DNA of 64,000 bases. Source: DAOQVR01 sp035341665. Its GTDB lineage: Bacteria; Chloroflexota; Anaerolineae; JAAYZQ01. This document shows, piece by piece, positions 49,767 through 56,035 of this stretch (positions are counted from its first letter, which is position 1; the number at the start of each line of letters is the position of its first letter). Location: contig DAOQVR010000012.1 of NCBI GenBank assembly GCA_035341665.1, positions 62,001 to 126,000 of the forward strand, read 5' to 3'. A program made the position numbers and the translations under genes. A model generated the notes under the pieces. It did not search any database. It saw only the letters and a list, made by a program, of their open reading frames with translations, and had not been told where the DNA came from.

Positions 49767-49794
49767 TTGCCAGCCCGGCCGGGCGTGCTATACT
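49767..49794 (+). promoter_or_regulatory. Promoter of the SDR gene
   Basis: TTGCCA (49767-49772), 16 bp, TATACT (49789-49794), about 32 bases before the ATG at 49827. Confidence 0.6.
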
Positions 49795-49826
49795 CGCTTC
49801 ACCATTCTAGCGTGTCAGGAGGGGCG

Positions 49827-50618
49827 ATGGATCTCGGGTTGCGGGACAGAGTGGCCCTCGTCACAGCCTCGAGCCGGGGCCTGGGCAGGGCGTGTGCGTT
49901 CGAGCTCGCTCGCGAAGGCGCCGCTCTGGCGCTCTGTGCGAGGAATGCCGACAGGCTGCTGGAGACCGCCCAGGCGGTGAGGGACCAGGCCGGGGTCGAT
50001 GTGCTGGCGCTGGCCGTGGACCTCGATGACGCGCCGCAGGTCCGCCACCTGGTGGACGAGACCCTGCGCCACTTTGGGCGCATCGACGTCCTCGTCACCA
50101 ACAACGGCGGCCCGGCCCCCGGCTACTTTGACGCCTTCGACGATGCAGCCTGGTCGCAGGCCCACGAGCGCACCCTGATGAGCGCGGTGCGCCTGATCCG
50201 GGGCGTGCTTCCCGCCATGCGCGCTCAGCAGCGGGGCCGAATAGTGAACATAACCTCGGTCTCGGTCAAGCAGCCGATCGATGATCTCCTGCTCTCGAAC
50301 GTCTACCGGCTCGGCGTGGTCGGCTTGGCCAAGACGCTCTCTGCCCAGGTGGCCGCAGAGGGGATCACGATCAACAACGTGGCGCCCGGCTACACGCGCA
50401 CGGACCGCGTGGAAGCGCTGGTCCGGGCAAGCGCCTCTCGCCAAGCCAAGGCCCCCGAGGAAGTGATGGCGGCCATGACGGCTGCCTATCCCATGCGGCG
50501 CATGGGCGAGCCGGAGGAGTTGGCAGCGCTTGTGGCCTTCCTTGCTTCGGAGCGGGCTAGTTACATAACAGGACAGACGATCTTGGTCGACGGGGGGTTC
50601 GCCAAGGGGAGCCTCTAG
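49827..50618 (+). CDS. SDR-family oxidoreductase lacking the YxxxK motif
   Basis: A 263-residue short-chain dehydrogenase/reductase: NAD(P)-binding TASSRGLGRACA near the N-terminus, the VTNNGGP motif (NAG variant), INNVAPGYTRTDR and the ending YITGQTILVDGGF. The catalytic region reads SVSVKQPIDDLLLSNVYRLGVVGLAK: a Tyr is present but the Lys four residues later is Val, so the canonical YxxxK is absent. This is the atypical FabG-like subgroup. ATG 49827 with AGGAGGGG upstream. Its stop abuts the stop of the convergent zinc-ribbon gene with no gap. Confidence 0.88.
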   Translation: MDLGLRDRVALVTASSRGLGRACAFELAREGAALALCARNADRLLETAQAVRDQAGVDVLALAVDLDDAPQVRHLVDETLRHFGRIDVLVTNNGGPAPGYFDAFDDAAWSQAHERTLMSAVRLIRGVLPAMRAQQRGRIVNITSVSVKQPIDDLLLSNVYRLGVVGLAKTLSAQVAAEGITINNVAPGYTRTDRVEALVRASASRQAKAPEEVMAAMTAAYPMRRMGEPEELAALVAFLASERASYITGQTILVDGGFAKGSL

Positions 50619-51620
50619 TCACTCCTCCAGCGCCTCGCCGCACCGCGGGCAGATGCGGGCAGACGCGCTCACCTCTTGGCCGCACACGGGGCAGAAGAAG
50701 GCGATATCGGCCCCGCACGACGGGCACGTCGTGTCCTCGCTGCCGATGGCGGCGCCGCACTCGGGGCAGAGCGCTTGCCCGCACGACGCGCAGCGCCCCC
50801 GGCTCGAGCCAGCAGGCGCTCCACAGGCAGGGCATGTCCCGCTCAGATCGAGGCCGCACTCGGGGCAGCGCAGGCTGTCCGCCGCCACTTCGGCATTGCA
50901 CCGCGGGCAGCAGAGCGCCAGCTCGGTCCCGCACGATCCGCAGGCGACGTCACTCTCGCCGACCGCTGCGCCGCACGCCGGGCAAAGCGCCTGCCCGCAG
51001 GCCGGGCACTCCGGGAGCCCCATGCTCACCTGCTGCCCACAGGCCGGGCAGGGCCGCCCTGCGTGGTAGCCGCAGTGCGGGCAATCGAGCTCGTCCCCCG
51101 TCAGCAGCAGAAAGCACTCCGGGCATACCCGCTGCCCGCAGTCAGGGCATGCACCCATCTCGGCGGGGAACTTGGCCCCGCACTGCGCGCAGAGCAGCAG
51201 CACGATCCCCGGCCCCTGTAGATAGATCGTGGAAAGGCTGCGCCGCTGCAGGTCAATCGCCTTCCCGCAGCTGGGGCAGGCGCTCGGCGCATCCATAATC
51301 CGCGTATCGCACGCCGGGCAGCGCCGCACAAAGAGCACGTGGCACTCTGGGCACAGCCGGGCCCCGGCCGCCACGGAGAATCCGCAGCCGGGGCACTCGA
51401 ACATCAGCGCCAGGCCGCAGGCCGGGCAGCGCTCCAGGTCTGCATCGTCCAGGGCCCCGCCGCACCCAGGACAGAAGACCTGCCCGCAAGCCGAGCAGAT
51501 CCCGTCCAGGTACGAGACGCCCGTCCCGCAGGAAGGGCACCGGAGCGTGTCCCGATTCTCCACCACCGGGTCACGGGGCTCCCAGATCAGCGGCACCTCT
51601 CCCGACTCACTCATGGGCAC
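50619..51620 (-). CDS. Tandem zinc-ribbon protein (24 CxxC knuckles)
   Basis: A 333-residue protein made almost entirely of C-x2-C knuckles: I count 24, enough for twelve zinc ribbons of the double-zinc-ribbon type (CPxCG spacing 15-25). No catalytic domain, signal peptide or membrane helix except a short hydrophobic stretch (about 140-150, GPGIVLLL). Such arrays usually mediate protein or nucleic-acid contacts. GTG at 51620 or ATG at 51614 may start; neither has a well-placed ribosome-binding site. It follows a second, smaller zinc-ribbon protein by 27 bases. Confidence 0.8.
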   Translation of the reverse strand: MPMSESGEVPLIWEPRDPVVENRDTLRCPSCGTGVSYLDGICSACGQVFCPGCGGALDDADLERCPACGLALMFECPGCGFSVAAGARLCPECHVLFVRRCPACDTRIMDAPSACPSCGKAIDLQRRSLSTIYLQGPGIVLLLCAQCGAKFPAEMGACPDCGQRVCPECFLLLTGDELDCPHCGYHAGRPCPACGQQVSMGLPECPACGQALCPACGAAVGESDVACGSCGTELALCCPRCNAEVAADSLRCPECGLDLSGTCPACGAPAGSSRGRCASCGQALCPECGAAIGSEDTTCPSCGADIAFFCPVCGQEVSASARICPRCGEALEE

Positions 51621-51647
51621 TCGCCGCGCTGTCCTCCACGGCCGCCC

Positions 51648-52226
51648 CTATCCTTCCCCACTCCCCTCGCCCGCCTGCTCAAACCGGTACCCGCAGTGAG
51701 GGCAGGCCTCGGCATCCGGCATCACATCCTCGTCGCACTGCGGGCAGGCAAAGACGAACTGCGTGCCGCAGGTAGGGCAGGCCGTGTCCTCCGCTCCCAG
51801 GGCACCTCCGCAGTCGGGGCACAAGTCCACCCCGCACTTGGGGCACTCTTCGTCGTCCGGGCCGATCGGCCCTCCGCAGATGCCGCAGAACTCGGCCCGC
51901 ACGACGCCTGCCTCCTCGACGTACCCTGCTTCCAGCTCCGCCCCACAGTGCGGGCAGACGGTGGCCTCTGCCTCGACCTCCTTGTCGCACACCGGGCAAA
52001 AGTACCCGTACTCCTCTTCCCCGTCCTCTGCATCGACGAAGCCATCCTCCAGCGCGGCCCCGCAGTGTGGGCAGGTGGTGGCATCCCCCGGTACCTCCTT
52101 GTCGCAGGAGGGACAGTAGAAGCCGAATTCTGCACCGCACTTGGGGCAGGCGGTGTCTTCCTCGTTCATCACGGCCCCGCATTCGGGGCACAGGACCTCG
52201 TCTGGCTCGTCATTTGAGTTTGTCAT
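51648..52226 (-). CDS. Tandem zinc-ribbon protein (12 CxxC knuckles), acidic
   Basis: A 192-residue, strongly acidic protein with 12 C-x2-C knuckles, i.e. about six zinc ribbons, separated by Glu/Asp-rich linkers (for example EDGFVDAEDGEEEYG). It differs from its neighbour in charge but shares the CPxCG ribbon type, so the pair probably arose by duplication and expansion. ATG at 52226. Function unknown; might be a zinc store or scaffold. Confidence 0.8.
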   Translation of the reverse strand: MTNSNDEPDEVLCPECGAVMNEEDTACPKCGAEFGFYCPSCDKEVPGDATTCPHCGAALEDGFVDAEDGEEEYGYFCPVCDKEVEAEATVCPHCGAELEAGYVEEAGVVRAEFCGICGGPIGPDDEECPKCGVDLCPDCGGALGAEDTACPTCGTQFVFACPQCDEDVMPDAEACPHCGYRFEQAGEGSGEG

Positions 52227-52324
52227 TGTCGTCGCTTCCTATGGGTCGAGTTTGTGGCGCCGCGCGCGCAGGGCTCAGGGCCACTCCCACGAGCCGGGCA
52301 TGGTCCCAGCCGCGTTTCCCTCGG

Positions 52325-52822
52325 CTACTCGCGCTTGGCGCTGGCAAAGATCAGGCCGCCGAGCGCGCCCAACACCGCCGCTACGACGAGCCCGCCGACC
52401 AGGCAGGTTCCGCCCGCGGCCAGTCCGCTGAGCAGCCCTCCGCCGGTGCCCGTCATCCAGGCCGGCACATCCTCCAGTGCACTCTCCAGTGCCGTCGTGT
52501 CCAGCCCGGCACTCTGTAGCATCTGGATCATCTCGGCCATCGCCTGTGACATGTCGGTCGTCGCACTCTGGAACATGAGCACGGCGGTGTAGACGATTCC
52601 GCCGAGCAGCTGCGCCAGCACGGCGGCCAGCGCTCCCTGGCCCGCGGCGGCGCCCGAGTCGCGCACAGGGGGCACAAAGTAGCCCGCCAGGAGCCCGACC
52701 CCCAGGTACACCACCGGCCAGGCGATGCAGCAGCAGGCTGCCGCGAGCGGCACCAGCGTCAGTACGGCCAGCCCCGCCAGGACGGCCGCCCCGATCAATC
52801 CGGCCTTCAGCCATGGTCTCAT
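52325..52822 (-). CDS. Small polytopic membrane protein
   Basis: A 165-residue membrane protein with hydrophobic segments near 8-28, 33-50, 63-85 and 130-158, and a CCC triplet at about 30-32. The last segment is glycine-rich (GGTCLVGGLVVAAVLGALGGLIF). No family recognised. ATG 52822 with GAGAGGAG 8 bases upstream is preferred over the longer frame. It lies upstream of the zinc-ribbon pair on the same strand and may be co-transcribed with it. Confidence 0.65.
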   Translation of the reverse strand: MRPWLKAGLIGAAVLAGLAVLTLVPLAAACCCIAWPVVYLGVGLLAGYFVPPVRDSGAAAGQGALAAVLAQLLGGIVYTAVLMFQSATTDMSQAMAEMIQMLQSAGLDTTALESALEDVPAWMTGTGGGLLSGLAAGGTCLVGGLVVAAVLGALGGLIFASAKRE

Positions 52823-52949
52823 GTCTCGACTCCTCTCTCGATCGCGGATAGGGCCCATACGGCCATGCGGGCATTCTACTCCATCGCCCGGAGGAGTGCA
52901 AGCTGCAGCCGCGCGCCTATACCCCCAAATCGTGCCGGCCGGCCTGATC

Positions 52950-52978
52950 TTGCCAACGCCTGGAATCTTCGGTATAAT
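52950..52978 (+). promoter_or_regulatory. Promoter of tmk
   Basis: TTGCCA (52950-52955), 17 bp, TATAAT (52973-52978), about 20 bases before the TTG start, leaving a very short leader. Confidence 0.7.
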
Positions 52979-52998
52979 GAGCCAGAGGCGAGGGCAGC

Positions 52999-53652
52999 TT
53001 GGGCTTATTCATCACGTTGGAGGGTCCCGAAGGGTGTGGCAAGTCCACGCAGATGCGGCTATTGGTGCCCTTTCTCCAACAGCTGGGCCACGACGTGGTC
53101 GCCACCCGCGAGCCGGGCGGCACGCGCATCGGAGACCGCGTGCGCGCCATCCTGCTCGACCCCGCCCACACCGAGATGCTGGCCTCGACCGAGTTCCTGC
53201 TCTTTTCGGCGGCCCGGGCGCAGCACGTTGGCCAGGTCATCCGGCCTCATCTCGAGCGGGGCGGCGTGGTGCTGTGCGATAGGTTCGCCGACTCGAGCCT
53301 GGCCTACCAGGGCTACGGCTATGGTCGTGAGCTCGAAGCGCTGAGGGCAATCAGCCGCTACGCCACGGACGGGCTCCTGCCCGACGTGACACTGCTTCTC
53401 GACCTGCCGGTCGAGGTCGGGCTGCAGCGCAAGCAGGGAGGCTCGGGCGACGCCTGGAATCGCATGGAGCAGAAGCTGCTCGACTACCACGACCGCGTGC
53501 GCGCCGGCTACCTGTCCATGGCCGCCGCCGAGCCGCAGCGCTGGGTGGTCCTGGACGGTTCGCAGAGCAGGGATCAGGTTCAGAGTGCGATTCGGGAGGC
53601 CCTTCTGCCGCGCCTGGGCCAGAGTTCGCTTACGAAAGGGGGCATGGAATGA
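52999..53652 (+). CDS. tmk: Thymidylate kinase
   Basis: A 217-residue dTMP kinase. P-loop GPEGCGKST (9-17), the dTMP-binding TREPGGTRIGDRVR, the DR-x motif CDRFADSSLAYQG, and the LID region RKQGGSGDAWNRME. TTG start at 52999. It overlaps the following gene by ATGA, so both are co-translated; tmk next to a DarA-type gene is a conserved arrangement in Firmicutes as well. Confidence 0.95.
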   Translation: MGLFITLEGPEGCGKSTQMRLLVPFLQQLGHDVVATREPGGTRIGDRVRAILLDPAHTEMLASTEFLLFSAARAQHVGQVIRPHLERGGVVLCDRFADSSLAYQGYGYGRELEALRAISRYATDGLLPDVTLLLDLPVEVGLQRKQGGSGDAWNRMEQKLLDYHDRVRAGYLSMAAAEPQRWVVLDGSQSRDQVQSAIREALLPRLGQSSLTKGGME

Positions 53653-53978
53653 AGCTTGTTATGAGCATCGTGCACAGCGACGACGCCGGACGTTTGGTGA
53701 CGGCGCTGACCGATGCCGGGTATCGGGCAACCACGATCAGCACGACCGGGGGCTTTCTGCGCCAGGGCAATGCCACGATCTTTGTCGGCACCGAGGACGA
53801 CAAGATCGACCACGTCCTCCAGCTCATCCACGACAACTGCCGCACCCGCCGCCAATTCATCAATCCGCTGCCGCCGGTGATGGAGCCTGGGGAGATGTAC
53901 ATGCCCACGCCGGTGGAGGTGCAGCTCGGCGGAGCGACGGTCTTCGTCCTGGATGTAAGCCGCTTTGAGCACTTCTAG
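53649..53978 (+). CDS. Cyclic-di-AMP receptor, PII-like (DarA/PstA family)
   Basis: A 109-residue PII-like signal protein. The N-terminus MKLVMSIVHSDDAGRLVTAL, the ATTISTTGGFLRQGNATIFVG loop and the C-terminal GGATVFVLDVSRFEHF are diagnostic of the DUF970/DarA family, trimers that bind c-di-AMP. Its target is unknown in most species. Presence implies c-di-AMP signalling, though no cyclase is in the window. Translationally coupled to tmk. Confidence 0.9.
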   Translation: MKLVMSIVHSDDAGRLVTALTDAGYRATTISTTGGFLRQGNATIFVGTEDDKIDHVLQLIHDNCRTRRQFINPLPPVMEPGEMYMPTPVEVQLGGATVFVLDVSRFEHF

Positions 53979-54018
53979 CCCGAGTGCGGCCGCGCGCCCT
54001 GCAGAGCGCCGTCCGGAC

Positions 54019-54411
54019 CTAGTCCAGCATGTCGCTGCCGGCGTCCATGCCGTCCGCCAGCTCCGGCATCGCTTCCTCGATCTCCTCGGGGCTCTGGCCC
54101 GACTCCAGGCGGCCCATGACTTCGTCAAACTCTTCGGGCATCTCTTCGCCTGCCTCGGCGCTCATCTTGCGCATCCAGCGGGCCATGCTCTTGGGGTCGT
54201 TCTCGTCGAGGTCCCCAAGCCCTGACGGGTCGGCGAGATCGTCCATGTGGCTGTCTTCGGAGCGCAGGACGGCTACCCGGGACATCAGGCGGGTAAGGTT
54301 GGTTCCGCGGCAGCGCGGGCAGGCCGGCTCTTCCGGTACCGCACTCAAAGAGCGGAAGAAGAGGCTCACACGGCGGCGGCAGTCCAGGCATCGATACTCA
54401 TAGATAGGCAT
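54019..54411 (-). CDS. FmdB-type zinc-ribbon protein
   Basis: A 130-residue protein with the FmdB/CxxC_CxxC_SSSS zinc ribbon MPIYEYRCLDCRRR ... CPRCRG in the first 40 residues and a long acidic Met/Glu-rich helical tail (about 55-130) ending DAGSDMLD. FmdB family members are putative regulators of unknown target. ATG 54411 starts the conserved ribbon; the longer frame adds seven residues. Own promoter. Confidence 0.85.
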   Translation of the reverse strand: MPIYEYRCLDCRRRVSLFFRSLSAVPEEPACPRCRGTNLTRLMSRVAVLRSEDSHMDDLADPSGLGDLDENDPKSMARWMRKMSAEAGEEMPEEFDEVMGRLESGQSPEEIEEAMPELADGMDAGSDMLD

Positions 54412-54432
54412 GGCTCTCCTCGATAGGCGCAT

Positions 54433-54460
54433 AGTATACCGATGGGGTAGCCGCAGGCAA
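54433..54460 (-). promoter_or_regulatory. Promoter of the FmdB-type gene
   Basis: Minus strand TTGCCT (54460-54455), 16 bp, TATACT (54438-54433), about 22 bases upstream of the ATG. Confidence 0.6.
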
Positions 54461-54491
54461 GTTCAGCTCGAATCAAGGTGGTAGACAGCCG

Positions 54492-55112
54492 ATGCGCAAG
54501 ATAAAGCCGTACACTCTCCCGCAACATCCCCTGCTGGTGGTGATCACCGGCCTGTCGGGAGCCGGCAAGGACTCTGTCGTCAAAGAGATGCAGCAGCGCG
54601 GCTGCCCCTTCCACTTCATCATCACCGTCGCCGATCGCCCTCCCCGCGCCGGCGAGCTCCACGGCCGGGACTATATCTTCGTCACGCCAGACGAGTTCAA
54701 GGCCATGAATGCGCGGGGCGAGTTCCTCGAGAACGCCGTCGTCTATGAGCAGAACAAAGGCATCCCCCGCGCCAGCGTGCAGGCTGCGGTCGATTCCGGC
54801 AAAGACGCGGTGGTCCGCGTCGACGTGCAGGGCGCCCTCACCGTCAAGCGCCTTATCCCCGCCGCCGTGACGGTCTTTTTGACGGTCGAGTCGGAAGAGG
54901 AGCTGGCCTACCGCCTGCACAGTCGCCGCAGCGAATCCGCCGAGCAGCGGCAGAAGCGGATCGCCACCGCCCGCGAGGAGCTGACCTGCATCCCCAAGTT
55001 CGACTACGTGGTGGTCAACCGCCGCGATGCGCTGGAGGCAGCCGTGGACGACGTGGTGGCCATCATGCGCGCCGAGCACTGCCGCTCCGAGCTCCGCGAA
55101 ATCGTTCTCTAG
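54492..55112 (+). CDS. gmk: Guanylate kinase
   Basis: A 206-residue GMP kinase. P-loop GLSGAGKDS (20-28), ADRPPRAGELHGRDYIFVTPDEF (the GMP-binding RPPR-GE and DY-F pattern), the effector-like FLENAVVYEQNKGIPRASV, and the RVDVQGALTVKRL strand. The usual TTTSRPPRPGE is ITVADRPPRAGE, a modest divergence, so a paralogue with related function is possible. ATG 54492. Leads a plus-strand run gmk - AmmeMemoRadiSam B - priA. Confidence 0.88.
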   Translation: MRKIKPYTLPQHPLLVVITGLSGAGKDSVVKEMQQRGCPFHFIITVADRPPRAGELHGRDYIFVTPDEFKAMNARGEFLENAVVYEQNKGIPRASVQAAVDSGKDAVVRVDVQGALTVKRLIPAAVTVFLTVESEEELAYRLHSRRSESAEQRQKRIATAREELTCIPKFDYVVVNRRDALEAAVDDVVAIMRAEHCRSELREIVL

Positions 55113-55154
55113 GAGGGAGGAGGGCGCGGGCTCTTCGGAGCCGGGAGAGAAGCA

Positions 55155-56015
55155 ATGGACGCACCCTCGATTCGGCGCCCGGTCGTTGCCGGCAGCTGGT
55201 ATCCGGGCAGTGAGCCTGCCGTACGGCAGGACCTGGATGCCTACTTCGCAAGAGTGAAAGGCCCCGCCCTGCCCGGCCGCCTCCTGGGGCTCATCTCTCC
55301 CCACGCAGGCTGGCCCTACTCTGGCCCGACGGCCGCCCACGCCTACAACCAGCTCCGCGGGCGGTCCTTTCACACCGTCGCCGTCCTTGCGCCCAGCCAC
55401 CGCGCCTGGTTTGACGCGTGCGCGATCAGCGCCGAAGACGCCTACGAGACGCCCCTGGGCCGGGTCTCAGTGGACCACGCCCTCGCAGAGGCGCTGGCCG
55501 CCCGGGTTCCTGTGCAGCGCATCCGCCGCGACTCGGAGCATGCCGTGGAGATCCAGGTGCCCTTCCTTCAGGCCGTCCTCGGCACCTTCCGGCTGCTGCC
55601 CCTGCTCCTCAGCTCGGACGATCCCGGCCTCCCCCTGCGGCTGGCGCAGGCTCTCTCCGAGGCGGCTCGGGAGCCTCCCTGGTCCGCCGGTGGCCTCCTG
55701 TTCGTCGCCAGCTCGGACCTTCACCACATCGACGACTACGACGAGGTCGTGCGCCGCGACCGGCGCGTGGTCGATGCCATCGCAGCCTTTGACCTCGACC
55801 GCCTCGCCGTTCTGCTCACGCAGCGCGACTGCACCGTCTGCGGGCGGATTCCGATACTGGCGGTGCTGCACGCCTGCCGCATGTTGGGAGCCGACGTGGC
55901 CCACGTTCTGCACCACACCAACTCCGGCGACATCACCGGCATTCGGCGGCCGGGGCAATACACCGTCGGCTACCTGTCGGCCGCGGCCCTGCAGGGCACG
56001 CCGGACCTGCCCTAG
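55155..56015 (+). CDS. amrB: AmmeMemoRadiSam system protein B (MEMO1 family)
   Basis: A 286-residue protein of the MEMO family, structurally related to extradiol dioxygenases. Motifs: RRPVVAGSWYPG at the start, LISPHAGWPYSGPTAAHAY, RDSEHAVEIQVPFLQ and SSDLHH, which supply the His residues of the presumed metal site. It belongs to a three-part system with an AMMECR1 protein and a radical SAM enzyme; neither partner is in this window. ATG 55155. Reaction not firmly known. Confidence 0.9.
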   Translation: MDAPSIRRPVVAGSWYPGSEPAVRQDLDAYFARVKGPALPGRLLGLISPHAGWPYSGPTAAHAYNQLRGRSFHTVAVLAPSHRAWFDACAISAEDAYETPLGRVSVDHALAEALAARVPVQRIRRDSEHAVEIQVPFLQAVLGTFRLLPLLLSSDDPGLPLRLAQALSEAAREPPWSAGGLLFVASSDLHHIDDYDEVVRRDRRVVDAIAAFDLDRLAVLLTQRDCTVCGRIPILAVLHACRMLGADVAHVLHHTNSGDITGIRRPGQYTVGYLSAAALQGTPDLP

Positions 56016-56035
56016 CCTGGCCCACAGCCTCCAGC

